Positions 1 to 7,493 of a stretch of DNA of 11,108 bases are shown here, in pieces. Location of the stretch: the NCBI GenBank assembly GCA_041485905.1, contig JBGPKK010000149.1:1-11108 (forward strand), read 5' to 3'. The notes beneath the pieces are model-generated. The model had not been told where the DNA came from. It did no database searches and saw only the letters and a program-made list of their open reading frames with translations. This stretch comes from JAHFUI01 sp041485905. Its GTDB lineage: Bacteria; Acidobacteriota; Vicinamibacteria; Vicinamibacterales; CAVVIG01. A program made the translations under genes and the position numbers. Within the stretch, counting starts at the first letter, position 1; the number at the start of each line of letters is the position of its first letter.

Positions 1-147
1 CGGAACGCCGGCCGCCGGAGCCGCTGCGAGCGCAGGCTTCGCGTCGCGCTCGACCGCATCCGTCGACCAGACGGAGAACGGGGGATAGGTGGCGACGAAA
101 TAGCTGCCGACCTCGGTCGGCTCGGCAAAGGCCGTGGGGGAAGACAT
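1..147 (-). CDS. N-terminal 49 codons of an unidentified protein (runs off left edge)
   Basis: An open frame starts at ATG 147-145 and continues to the window edge without a stop. It begins MSSPTAFAEPTEVGSYFVA and continues through a YPPFSVW stretch into an Ala/Pro-rich segment ending AAGVP. GC-rich third positions match the neighbouring genes. A purine-rich AAAAAGG lies about 10 bases before the ATG, and the gene follows the stop of the 384-aa propeller gene after only 21 bases, so it is probably the last visible member of the same minus-strand unit. There is no signal peptide, so a cytoplasmic protein is likely, unlike its secreted neighbours. From memory, a VGSYFVA...YPPFS beginning followed by a Pro-rich linker resembles coproporphyrinogen-III-oxidase-like radical SAM proteins of Acidobacteria and Planctomycetes. 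The diagnostic CxxxCxxC would lie beyond the edge, so this is only a weak suggestion. Confidence 0.6.
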   Translation of the reverse strand, partial: MSSPTAFAEPTEVGSYFVATYPPFSVWSTDAVERDAKPALAAAPAAGVP

Positions 148-168
148 CAGACTTGAGCCTTTTTGATT

Positions 169-1323
169 CTACCCGAAGCAGTAGATCCGGCCATCCTGCG
201 CCACGACCACCACGCGGCCGGCAGCCACGGCCGGCGAGGCGGTAATCCCGGCGCCGGCGTCGAACTCCCACAGCTTCTGTCCCGTGGCGGCGTCGAGCAC
301 GTACAGGCGGCCGTCGCTCGATCCGACGTAGACCCGCCCCGCGGCCACCACCGGAGACGAATCGACGCGCGCACGCGTCACGAACGTCCAGGCGCCTTTT
401 CCGCTCTTCGCCTCGATCGCGTGCACCGCCTTGTCGCGCCCGCCCACGATCACGCGGCCGTCGACCAGCGCAGCCGACGAATAGAACGGAAAGGACCGGT
501 CGGGATTGCGGTAGTGCCACACGATCTTGTGTGCCCGCAGATCGACGGCGAGGACCTCGTAGTCGAACGTGCCGAAGTACGCCCGCTGGCCGTCCACAAC
601 CGGCGACGCTCCGGTGTAGGCGCCGGTCGGGATCTTGAAGAGCACGGCACCGTCGGTGAGGCGGACGGCCCGGAAGTTCTCGTCGCAGCCGGTGACGTAC
701 ACAATGCCGTTGAAGACGGCCGGCGTGGCGTGCACGGGGCCGTTGGTCTGTAGCTTCCAGCGCAGTTTCCCCGTGCGGATGTCGAGCGCATAGAGGTGCG
801 TGTCGTACGAGCCGATCAGCAGCACGTTGCCCACGAGCGTCGGCGACGACTTGACCTCCGAGCCGGTCTTGAAGGTCCACAGCCGGCTGCCGTCGCGGAT
901 GCTCACCGCGTGGACCGTGCCCCCAAGGTCGCCGAAGTAGACCGCGCCTCCGCCGACCGCCGGCGACGATTCGCCGATCATCGCGCCGGTTGCGTACTTC
1001 CACCGCAGCTTGCCCGACGCGAGATCGAGCGCAAGCAGCTCGCCGTTGCCCGAGGCGGCGTACACGGCCCCGTCCGCGATGGCCGGCGACGAGTCGACGC
1101 CGTCGCCGGCCTCGTAGGTCCAGCGCAGCGTCAGCGACGCCGGCGGCGCGTCCGCGGCGACACCGGTCAGTTGGGGGTTTCCTCGGAACTGGCTCCAGTT
1201 GCCCGCCGGAGTCTGCGCGAGCACTGGGACCACTGATACGACGATCAACGCAGAGACCGCGGAGAAAAAAACTCTCCACCACGGAGGACGCGGGGGACAC
1301 GGAGGAAAAGCCCTACGGTTCAT
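169..1323 (-). CDS. Secreted eight-bladed PQQ-like (BamB-type) beta-propeller protein
   Basis: Protein of 384 aa. Residues 1-36 form a signal peptide: Arg3-Arg4, a Pro-rich stretch, a hydrophobic core at about 18-35, and likely cleavage after VLA-36. The rest is eight repeats of about 40 residues, each built as (L/W)-R-W-x(8-12)-SSPA(V/L)-x-x-G-x-V-Y-x-G-x(4)-L-x-A-L-D-x-x-T-G-K. This is the PQQ/WD-like blade pattern of pyrrolo-quinoline-quinone repeat proteins (PF13360 type) and BamB. Eight blades make a complete propeller. There is no CxxCH and no other domain. It should act in the periplasm or at the outer membrane, as a scaffold or a quinoprotein; the ligand is unknown. The frame is open to an ATG at 1395, but I chose ATG 1323 because a GGAGG (1339-1335) lies 11 bases upstream and the signal peptide then begins correctly. 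The extra 24 codons would only translate a dispersed repeat. It lies 55 bp downstream of the 488-aa propeller gene. Confidence 0.9.
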   Translation of the reverse strand: MNRRAFPPCPPRPPWWRVFFSAVSALIVVSVVPVLAQTPAGNWSQFRGNPQLTGVAADAPPASLTLRWTYEAGDGVDSSPAIADGAVYAASGNGELLALDLASGKLRWKYATGAMIGESSPAVGGGAVYFGDLGGTVHAVSIRDGSRLWTFKTGSEVKSSPTLVGNVLLIGSYDTHLYALDIRTGKLRWKLQTNGPVHATPAVFNGIVYVTGCDENFRAVRLTDGAVLFKIPTGAYTGASPVVDGQRAYFGTFDYEVLAVDLRAHKIVWHYRNPDRSFPFYSSAALVDGRVIVGGRDKAVHAIEAKSGKGAWTFVTRARVDSSPVVAAGRVYVGSSDGRLYVLDAATGQKLWEFDAGAGITASPAVAAGRVVVVAQDGRIYCFG

Positions 1324-1362
1324 GTAGGTTTGAACCTCCGTGTCCTCCGTGTCCACCGTGGT
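1278..1362. repeat. Inverted pair of dispersed 9-bp-period repeats around a start codon
   Basis: Arms at 1278-1305 and 1335-1362 are reverse complements at 25 of 28 positions, with a 29-base loop. Each arm is itself about three copies of a 9-bp unit (GACACGGAG / GGACGCGGG). The loop contains the ATG (1323-1321) of the 384-aa propeller gene, and the right arm contains its GGAGG. A further relative, AACGCAGAGACCGCGGAGA, lies at 1247-1264 inside the signal-peptide codons, and another copy lies at 8745-8773. Short repeats of this kind are known to be scattered through acidobacterial and other GC-rich genomes. No gene for moving them is visible, so the mechanism is unknown. In RNA the pair could fold into a strong hairpin that hides the ribosome site. 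Confidence 0.85.
1335..1339 (-). promoter_or_regulatory. Ribosome binding site GGAGG supplied by the repeat arm
   Basis: On the minus strand GGAGG ends 11 bases before the ATG at 1323. It is the terminal part of the right arm of the inverted repeat. It decides the start of the 384-aa propeller gene, since the alternative ATG at 1395 would read through the whole repeat. Spacing is slightly long but workable. Confidence 0.55.
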
Positions 1363-1378
1363 AGGTAGGTTTGGCGCC

Positions 1379-2845
1379 CTATCTCGCGCCGGCATTGGCC
1401 GCCAGCTTGAACAACTGGTTGCGGTTGTTCACAAACAGCGCGCCGTGCGCGGGCACCGGCGTCGCGTAGACGGCGCTGCCCATGTTCATCTCGGCGAGCA
1501 CCTTCTTCTCCTTGCCCGCCTGCATGACGACGATATCGCCGTCCTCGTCGCCGAGATACACCTTGCCGTCGACGACCAGCGTCGATCCCCAGACCGCCGC
1601 GAAGACGTCGTGCACCCAGTACTCCTGGCCGGTCTTCGCGTCGAGACAGTGCAGGAAGCCGCTGAAATCGGGGATGTAGATGAGTCCGTCGGCGATCGAC
1701 GCGGTCGAAATGGACCGGCGGATCTTGTCGAAGTGCCACACACGTCCCGTCTGCGTGATGTCGCCGCGTTTGGTCGCGTCAATCGCATAGAAATGCCCGA
1801 CGCCTTCGCCGTGCTCGGGATCCTGGCCGTTGGAGATGTACACGCGGTCCTGGTAGATCACCGGCGTTGCGATCAACTCGTTGCGGGTTTTCGGCCACAC
1901 CGAGTCTTTCGGGTTCGTGTCGAATTCCCAGAGCTTCTTCCCGGTCAGCGCCTCGTACCCGCGCACCCAGCCGTCACCTTGCGCGCTGACGACTTGATCG
2001 ACGCCGCCGATTCTGCCGACCGAAGGCGTGGACCACTGTCCGTGCAGGATGCGATCCCCGACCGAGTTGTCTTCCCACACCAGCTTTCCCGTGTTCTTGT
2101 TGATCGCGATGATCGACGGCGCTTTGGGCGACGGAATGTGGACGTGCCCTTCGTCCTGCCCGTTCGACGTGCTGACGAAGATGAGATCGCCCCAGATGAC
2201 CGGCGACGAGTTCGACATGTTGTGGGGGTACGATCCCACTTCCTCGATCATGTCGAACGACCAGATCACGTCGGCGTCATGCTCACCGGTGAGCTTCTCG
2301 TCGGTGACCGGGCCGTCGTTCTTGCCGTCGCGGAAACCGTTGATGTCCAGGCACCACACCACGCCGCGATTGCTGGTGTAGTACACATGCGTGCCTTCGA
2401 CGGTCGGCGACGAGGCGACGCCCTGATACGGCCAGTCGTTGGCGCGTCCCGCCGCGAGCTTCTCGTGCGTCTGCTGCCACATGAACTCGCCGTTCGATTC
2501 GCGGAACGCCATCAGGACGCCGCGGTCGCCCGACTGCTTCGGATCCCGCATGTTCTCGTTGTTCGTGCCGACCAACACGATGCCGCCGGCGACCACGGGG
2601 TTGCCGTAGCTCTGCGATCCCAGATCGGCGACCCACTGCACGTTCTTCCTGGTCTTGATATCCCAGTCGGCCGGCAGGCCCTTCATGTTGGAGACCATGT
2701 TGCGGTCGGGCGTGCCGCCCCACATGGGCCAATCACCGCTGCCACCCGGATCGGACGCGGCCATGCGCGCGGGCCACGAGGCGGCGGTGACGAGAAGGAG
2801 CGCAAGCGCCAGCGTGAAGGCAATCGTCTTCAATGTCGTTGTCAT
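1379..2845 (-). CDS. Secreted PQQ-like beta-propeller protein (488 aa)
   Basis: Starts MTTTLKTIAF, followed by a hydrophobic Leu/Ala-rich core to about residue 23 and cleavage probably near residues 26-30, so it is exported. The mature part opens with DWPMWGGTPDRN (38-49). It then has repeated blade elements such as YGNPVVAGGIVLVGTN, VASSPTVEGTHVYYTSNRG, NSSPVIWGDLIFVST, IATPVIYQDRVYISNG and TLVVDGKVYLGDEDGD, each followed by an (A/G)-x-D-x-x-T-G-K/Q-x-x-W turn. This is the quinoprotein alcohol-dehydrogenase-like propeller fold, with longer insertions between early blades than in the 384-aa neighbour. No CxxCH haem motif and no paired Cys suggest it is not a classic methanol or ethanol dehydrogenase. 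ATG 2845 is chosen because it overlaps the upstream stop as ATGA, typical of translational coupling, and is directly followed by the signal peptide; the frame is open further upstream to 2956. Ligand and reaction are unknown. Confidence 0.9.
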   Translation of the reverse strand: MTTTLKTIAFTLALALLLVTAASWPARMAASDPGGSGDWPMWGGTPDRNMVSNMKGLPADWDIKTRKNVQWVADLGSQSYGNPVVAGGIVLVGTNNENMRDPKQSGDRGVLMAFRESNGEFMWQQTHEKLAAGRANDWPYQGVASSPTVEGTHVYYTSNRGVVWCLDINGFRDGKNDGPVTDEKLTGEHDADVIWSFDMIEEVGSYPHNMSNSSPVIWGDLIFVSTSNGQDEGHVHIPSPKAPSIIAINKNTGKLVWEDNSVGDRILHGQWSTPSVGRIGGVDQVVSAQGDGWVRGYEALTGKKLWEFDTNPKDSVWPKTRNELIATPVIYQDRVYISNGQDPEHGEGVGHFYAIDATKRGDITQTGRVWHFDKIRRSISTASIADGLIYIPDFSGFLHCLDAKTGQEYWVHDVFAAVWGSTLVVDGKVYLGDEDGDIVVMQAGKEKKVLAEMNMGSAVYATPVPAHGALFVNNRNQLFKLAANAGAR

Positions 2846-5088
2846 TGGTTTGCCACGATCTTGAGGTTGTCGAGGTACGCGCCGAACTGCGCGAAGGCGA
2901 ACACGCCGGGGGCGCCCTGGCGATTGCCGATCGGATCCACCTTGTCGATCATCCACTGTGCGGGCTCAGCGTCGCCGGTCGGCCACGCCTTGCCGCGCGC
3001 CCGGACTTTTCCGTCCGCGGTGTTCTCGACTCGGAGCTTCAGGTGATACCACGCATCGGCTTTCCAGGTGAACGGTACCGTGACCGTTCGCTGGATCTCC
3101 GGCTCCCACGGCTCCAGCTTCAATTGCTGGCTGTTGCCGTAGAGCACCAGCGTATAGCGCTGCGCCGTGATCCCGATGTCGCCCATCTGCCGACGCTTGG
3201 TCGCCACGCGGACGTCGGCCTCGACCGAGTAGTTGGACCAGTCCACCGGTCCGAAGAAGATCCGCCCGCGCTGGAAGATCGATTCGTCGGGCGCCTTCTG
3301 CAGCACTTTCTGACCGTCGAGCGTGACCACGGAGTACTTGCCGGCCACGAGGTTGATCCAGCCGGGCGGCACCGCGCCGTCAGCGTACGATTCGAAGGTT
3401 TCATTCCACGGGAGCGGGTGAGCAACATGGGCGCGAGCCTCGCCGCTGATCGCTCCGACCGTGGCCTTGATGGTGCCGGCCTGGTCGATCGGATCCGCAG
3501 CCACGACGAATGTCCCGTCGGCCACTGTTCCTTTCAAGCCCTGGAGTGACCACGTGGCCGGCTCCTCGCGCAGGAAGCGGCCCTTTGCGTCGAAGAGCCT
3601 CGCATGCAGCTTCACCGACTGTCCCGGTTTCAGCACCAGCTCGGTGGGCGTGACCTGGATCCAGGTCGGCGCGCCGTCGCCCTTTTCGATCGGAGCGTCC
3701 ACGGCGGACCCGGTCACCGCCTTCGCGGTCCTCGGTCCGATGCCGTAGACCGCGTCGCTCGAGACGAAAAAGATGCGTCCGCGGGACACGGCGGCGCCCC
3801 CCAGAATCGGCTCGGGCGTGCCCTCGGCCTGCTGCACGCTGTTCTTGCTGACTGGCAGCAGCACCTCGCTCAACACCTCGGCCTTGTCTGCGCCCGGCCG
3901 GACGATGAAGAACTTGCCGCTCTCGGTGCCGACGTACAGTTTGCCGTCGGCCAGGACGAGCGGCGCCTTTTGAACGGTTCCAAGCGGCAGCTTCCAGAGC
4001 TCGCGGCCGCTGTCCAGGTCGAAGGCCTTCAGCCGGGAGCCGTTTTCGATCTGGTAGACGCGATTGCCGTCGATCACCGGGGACGAAAACCCGAACTGAT
4101 CGCCCTTGACGGCCCACTTCGTCGTCTTGATGTCGCCAATCTGCGATCCGTCGATCGCGCCGATCATCCCGAGCTCGCTCGTGTCGAGGTTCTCGTCGCC
4201 GTGCGACACGATGACGCTCGTCCCTTTGACGACGACGCCGGTGTTGATGGCGCGCTTGGCTGCGACGAAGCTCCAGACTTTTTCGCCGGTCTGCGATTTG
4301 ATCGCGTGGATGCCGCCGTCTCCCAGGCCGACGATGAGGAGCCGCAGGCCGTTGATGGTGGCGATAATCGGCGACGCGTAAGCGGTGTCGTACGGGCGCC
4401 CGCCCGGGTTCGACACATAGACGATGTCGCCGGTGCGCTTGTCGAGCGCCACGAGGCGGTGCGCGCGGTTCGCCGCCGTGCCCCAGCTCGAGATGGCTGC
4501 GCTCACGATGACGAGGTCGCCGTCAACCAGCGGCGACATCGTGCGGCCGCCGTGCGTGGTGAAGGCGGCCCACTCCTCGCCGAGCGAGCGGCTCCACAGC
4601 AGCTTGCCATCTTTGCTCAAGGCGATGGCTTCGGCGCCGCCGCTGAGCGCGTAGATGTTGCCGGTCTCGGGATCGCCAGACGGCGACGCCCAGCCGACGC
4701 GATGCGCCGGGATATCGCTTTGAAAGATGTTGAATGCGTATTCCCAGACGACCTTGCCCGTGTCGGCGTCCAGGGCCATGACCCGCTCCTGGAGCGTGGG
4801 TCCGCGGCCAGACGGGTTCTGCACGTAGACACGATTCCCCATGACGATCGGGGCCGAGCGTCCGCCGTACGGCGCCCGCCACAGGAAGTTCTGTCCGTTG
4901 AGCGCCCACTTCTCGACCAGGCCTGTCTCGCTGGAGATCCCGTCGCGGTTGGGTCCCCGCGCCTCAGGCCAGTCGCCGAGCGCAACGCGCCGGGCTCCGA
5001 CTGGGCTCGGGGCCGGCCGCTGAGCCGATGCAAGAAGTCCGAGGCTCAGTGCGACAACGACCACGAGGCCGGTTTTTCTCATCACCAT
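2842..5088 (-). CDS. Secreted PQQ-like propeller fused to Ig-like and beta-sandwich domains
   Basis: Protein of 748 aa. Signal peptide at 1-22 (MVMRKTG, Val/Leu core, cleavage after ASA). Residues about 38-470 form a PQQ-like propeller that opens with DWPEARGPNRDG (39-50) and has blade turns such as VMALDADTGKVVWEY, LVALDKRTGDIVYV, GIHAIKSQTGEKVWSF and LKAFDLDSGRELWKL. Residues about 476-557 (WIQVTPTELVLKPGQSVKL onward) look like a bacterial Ig-like (Big) domain. Residues 561-748 begin WNETFESYADGAVPPGW and look like a concanavalin/LamG-type jelly-roll (as in DUF1080/3-keto-disaccharide hydrolase or carbohydrate-binding folds), including SNYSVEADVRV and AWYHLKLRVEN strands. An extracellular or cell-surface role with glycan or polymer binding by the C-terminal domain is inference. 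AAAGG lies 9 bases before the ATG at 5088; a second ATG at 5082 is possible. Its stop overlaps the next gene by 4 bp. Confidence 0.9.
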   Translation of the reverse strand: MVMRKTGLVVVVALSLGLLASAQRPAPSPVGARRVALGDWPEARGPNRDGISSETGLVEKWALNGQNFLWRAPYGGRSAPIVMGNRVYVQNPSGRGPTLQERVMALDADTGKVVWEYAFNIFQSDIPAHRVGWASPSGDPETGNIYALSGGAEAIALSKDGKLLWSRSLGEEWAAFTTHGGRTMSPLVDGDLVIVSAAISSWGTAANRAHRLVALDKRTGDIVYVSNPGGRPYDTAYASPIIATINGLRLLIVGLGDGGIHAIKSQTGEKVWSFVAAKRAINTGVVVKGTSVIVSHGDENLDTSELGMIGAIDGSQIGDIKTTKWAVKGDQFGFSSPVIDGNRVYQIENGSRLKAFDLDSGRELWKLPLGTVQKAPLVLADGKLYVGTESGKFFIVRPGADKAEVLSEVLLPVSKNSVQQAEGTPEPILGGAAVSRGRIFFVSSDAVYGIGPRTAKAVTGSAVDAPIEKGDGAPTWIQVTPTELVLKPGQSVKLHARLFDAKGRFLREEPATWSLQGLKGTVADGTFVVAADPIDQAGTIKATVGAISGEARAHVAHPLPWNETFESYADGAVPPGWINLVAGKYSVVTLDGQKVLQKAPDESIFQRGRIFFGPVDWSNYSVEADVRVATKRRQMGDIGITAQRYTLVLYGNSQQLKLEPWEPEIQRTVTVPFTWKADAWYHLKLRVENTADGKVRARGKAWPTGDAEPAQWMIDKVDPIGNRQGAPGVFAFAQFGAYLDNLKIVANQ

Positions 5089-5116
5089 AGGTTTACGCCT
5101 TTCCTACCCCGACCGT

Positions 5117-5151
5117 TTCACTTCCAAGTTCTCAGTTTTCAGTTCTAAGTT
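5117..5151. repeat. Five-copy 7-bp tandem repeat between receptor and propeller genes
   Basis: On the plus strand five consecutive heptamers read TTCACTT, CCAAGTT, CTCAGTT, TTCAGTT and CTAAGTT. On the minus (gene) strand this is an imperfect (AACTGAG)n array. It lies between the receptor stop (5178) and the 748-aa gene start (5088). AT-rich and purine-rich on the transcript, it stands out from GC-rich surroundings. A 7-bp period favours neither coding nor a standard operator. Function unknown. Confidence 0.7.
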
Positions 5152-5153
5152 CA

Positions 5154-5176
5154 GGTTGCTGGCTTTTTCAGCAACC
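5154..5176 (-). terminator. Hairpin just after the receptor stop, possible weak terminator
   Basis: Perfect 8-bp stem GGTTGCTG / CAGCAACC with a 7-base loop, starting two bases after the TAG of the TonB-dependent receptor gene. On the transcript the loop is A-rich, and the bases after the stem (TGAACTTAGAAC) contain no U-run, so it is not a textbook intrinsic terminator. It may lower read-through from the receptor into the propeller genes or protect the receptor mRNA 3' end. Confidence 0.5.
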
Positions 5177-5177
5177 T

Positions 5178-7388
5178 CTAGAACGTCACTCCGGCCCGAA
5201 CGCCAAACGTGCGCGGCGCGCCACTCTCGCCGATGAATCCCGAGGGCGCGAGACCCGGGTAGGCGAAGGCGACCGGCACGTACTCGGTCGCGAACGCGTT
5301 GCGCACCCACGCTTCGGCGAACACGCGTCTGCTTCGCACGCCCGCCCGAAGGTTAGTGAGCGAGTACGCGCTCTGCCCCGCGGTGTTCGCATCGTCGTAC
5401 TTGAAATCGCCGTACCGGACGAGCTCGGCACGCCCGTACAGTGTGGCCATTGGAGAAACAGTGCGTGAGACCTGCACGCCGGCGTCGGCCGTGTAGGCCG
5501 GCGCGTTGGCCAGCCTGTTGCCGCCGACGTTGACGCCGCCCGACGTGCTGCCGCTCGCGAAGTGCGCGTCCGCGTTTCCAAACCCGCCGAAGAAATCGAG
5601 GCCCGCTGTCGGGCGCGCCTGGACCTCGACCTCCAGGCCGTTGCTCGTGGCGCCACCCGCGTTGGCGACGTAGAACTGTCCGGGCACCAACAAATTCGGC
5701 AGGTTGACCTGCAGATCGCGCCAGTCGATGTGGAACGCCGCGACGCTGAGCGCCAGACGATCCTCCAGCCACGAGGTCTTCACGCCGCCCTCGTAGTTCC
5801 AACTGCGCTCCTGGCCGTACGCCTCGGAGCCGGTCGGCGAGGCGGGGTTGAACCCGCCGGCTTTGAACCCTCGCGCGGCGGTGAAATAGACCGTCTGCCG
5901 CGAAACCAGGCGGTAGGCCACGGCGAACTGTGGGGACACATCGCCGAAAGCCTTCTCGGCAATGACGGCGGCCGGCGGCGCAATCACGGGCGAGTAGAAC
6001 GTGTTCATGTTCGCCTGTTTGTTCTCCCGATCTCCGCGCAGGCCGACCGTGACGTCGAGGCTCTTTGAGAACGTCCACGTGCCCTGCGCGTACAAGCCGA
6101 GGCCGCGGTCGTCGAGCGTCGATTGCGGAGAATGCTGAGCGACGGCGAAGTTGATGTACTGCGACAGCACAAACGGCGAAAAATTGTTGACCGCGTCCTG
6201 CTCGTACCCTTGCGTGAAGATGAAGACGCCCGCCTGCCATCTCATCGTGACGCGGTCGGACAGCACGATCGGCGCGTTCTTCACCGAGGCGAACCGAACT
6301 TCTTCCGTGAACTGAAACGCCTTTTCCGCGTTATTGCGCGTGACCAGCGGCAAGGCGGTGTAATCGAGGTCGGTGACGTCCTCGGTTTTCCACCAGACGA
6401 AGCCGGTCGTGGCAGAGAAGTCGACCTTCGGTCCCGTGCGGCCGACCCGCAGCGTGGGCGACAGGATGTTGCGCAGGGTCGATCCCTCGAGGTTCCGCGA
6501 CGCGTGGAAGGGGTTGGTCCGCAGCGCGCCGAGGTCGTTCAACGCGTAGTCGCCGTCCCTGGCGCGCTCGCCGCTGAACATCCCGCGCACTTCCCAGCCC
6601 TTCGCCGGCAGCCACAGCACCTGGCCTTTGCCAAACAGGGCCGAGCGGGAGTCGAGGTCGTGGCCGGTGACATCGTTCCTGGTGTACCCGTCGTGCCTGG
6701 AGTACCCGATGCCGACGCCAACGGCGAGCGTGTCGGTCTTCAACGGCCCGGACGCCGTTAGGCGCAGCTCCCCGTTGTTGAAGTTGCCGAACGGACCCGC
6801 GACACTACCCGTCCACGCCTTGAGTCCAGGACGGGTGCTGATGACGTTGATCACGCCGCCGAGCGCGTTGCGCCCGTACAAGGCACTCTGCGGCCCGCGA
6901 ACGAATTCAATCTGATCCACGTCCAGCAGCTCGATGCTCGACGTGTTCGCGTTGAGCTGCGGCACGCCGTCGACATAGCTCGTCACGGCCGGATTGTTCG
7001 GGCTGGAGCCGACGCCGCGGAAACGGGCGTTGCTGAGCTTCCGCGCCGTGAACTCGTTGAAGAACGTGTTGGGCGCGTAGATCGCCGCATCACTGACGCT
7101 GCGCACGCCGGCGTTTTCCAGCGTCTCTTTGGGCACGACGGTCACGCTGACCGGCACGTCCTGCGGATCCTCCGATTCTTTCTGCGCCACGACGGTGAGA
7201 ACCGGCAGACGAATGCGGACCGCAGATCCCGCGCCCTGTGCCGGTTGCGCCGCTGCCGCCGCGGCAGGCGCCGACTCCTGGGCGGCGGCCGGCACGGACG
7301 CGAGCAGCAGGCCGAGCCCGCATCCGAGCAACGACCGAGAAACGGACCTGTAGGCACGGCGCACCGTCACCCGAGGAGACTGGAACAT
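5178..7388 (-). CDS. TonB-dependent outer-membrane receptor
   Basis: Protein of 736 aa from ATG 7388. It has a signal peptide (Arg-rich start, core LLGCGLGLLLASV, cleavage near AAA-36/Q37), an Ala/Gln-rich linker, and a possible TonB-box-like LPVLTVVAQKE at 61-71. The plug domain spans about 72-188 and includes RGVG (124-127), YVDGVP (138-143) and the conserved FVRGPQSALYG followed by NALGGVINV. A 22-strand-type barrel then runs to the C terminus and ends in Phe (GVRAGVTF), as outer-membrane porins do. Length is normal. It imports a scarce ligand across the outer membrane using TonB-ExbBD energy; the plug resembles iron-complex receptors generally, but the ligand cannot be told. The frame also allows a TTG start at 7424 with AGGA 7 bases upstream; I prefer ATG 7388 because the signal peptide fits, with moderate certainty. 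It heads the minus-strand run of propeller genes. Confidence 0.93.
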   Translation of the reverse strand: MFQSPRVTVRRAYRSVSRSLLGCGLGLLLASVPAAAQESAPAAAAAAQPAQGAGSAVRIRLPVLTVVAQKESEDPQDVPVSVTVVPKETLENAGVRSVSDAAIYAPNTFFNEFTARKLSNARFRGVGSSPNNPAVTSYVDGVPQLNANTSSIELLDVDQIEFVRGPQSALYGRNALGGVINVISTRPGLKAWTGSVAGPFGNFNNGELRLTASGPLKTDTLAVGVGIGYSRHDGYTRNDVTGHDLDSRSALFGKGQVLWLPAKGWEVRGMFSGERARDGDYALNDLGALRTNPFHASRNLEGSTLRNILSPTLRVGRTGPKVDFSATTGFVWWKTEDVTDLDYTALPLVTRNNAEKAFQFTEEVRFASVKNAPIVLSDRVTMRWQAGVFIFTQGYEQDAVNNFSPFVLSQYINFAVAQHSPQSTLDDRGLGLYAQGTWTFSKSLDVTVGLRGDRENKQANMNTFYSPVIAPPAAVIAEKAFGDVSPQFAVAYRLVSRQTVYFTAARGFKAGGFNPASPTGSEAYGQERSWNYEGGVKTSWLEDRLALSVAAFHIDWRDLQVNLPNLLVPGQFYVANAGGATSNGLEVEVQARPTAGLDFFGGFGNADAHFASGSTSGGVNVGGNRLANAPAYTADAGVQVSRTVSPMATLYGRAELVRYGDFKYDDANTAGQSAYSLTNLRAGVRSRRVFAEAWVRNAFATEYVPVAFAYPGLAPSGFIGESGAPRTFGVRAGVTF

Positions 7389-7493
7389 CCGCGGATTGTG
7401 GCACCCATCGCCGACCGAACTCAAGCGGCTATCCTAGGTCGTGTCCCCACAGGTCATGTATTCTGGTATCGCGATCTCCGCGGAGCGATCATC
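7389..7493. promoter_or_regulatory. Divergent intergenic region between receptor and propeller gene
   Basis: A 105-bp gap from which the receptor (minus) and the 412-aa propeller protein (plus) are read away from each other, so promoters for both should lie here. I can see AT-richer patches (TATTCT at 7459-7464 on plus; TAGGAT at 7435-7430 on minus) but neither has a convincing -35 partner at correct spacing. No known operator was recognised. Confidence 0.45.
7476..7485 (+). promoter_or_regulatory. Perfect 10-bp palindrome containing the ribosome binding site
   Basis: CTCCGCGGAG is self-complementary. Its GGAG (7482-7485) is the Shine-Dalgarno sequence 8 bases before the ATG at 7494. It is flanked by GATC at 7473-7476 and 7487-7490. 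It could be a protein-binding site or could sequester the ribosome site in RNA dimers or alternative folds; a 10-bp palindrome without loop is a poor hairpin by itself. Confidence 0.4.

Noticed and set aside
1324..1395. Start of the 384-aa propeller gene at ATG 1395
   Set aside because: The extra 24 codons only translate the right repeat arm (TEDTEV) and would bury the signal peptide inside the protein; no good ribosome site precedes it.
2846..2956. Start of the 488-aa gene at 2956
   Set aside because: Would overlap the upstream gene by over 100 bp and put an Arg-rich stretch before a clear signal peptide; the ATGA overlap start fits better.
1340..3046. Long plus-strand open frame (568 codons) opposite the propeller genes
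   Set aside because: It crosses two well-supported minus-strand genes and their overlap, is rich in Arg, His, Asp and Val as antisense GC-rich frames are, and shows no family motif or signal.
3604..5148. Plus-strand open frame of 514 codons opposite the 748-aa gene
   Set aside because: Antisense frame to a protein with clear domain pattern; the composition (many R, D, A, H, V) is typical of antisense reading, and its end runs through the heptamer repeat.
7430..7464. Promoters in the divergent gap (TATTCT on plus, TAGGAT on minus)
   Set aside because: No acceptable -35 element at 16-18 bp for either; too weak to report as promoters.
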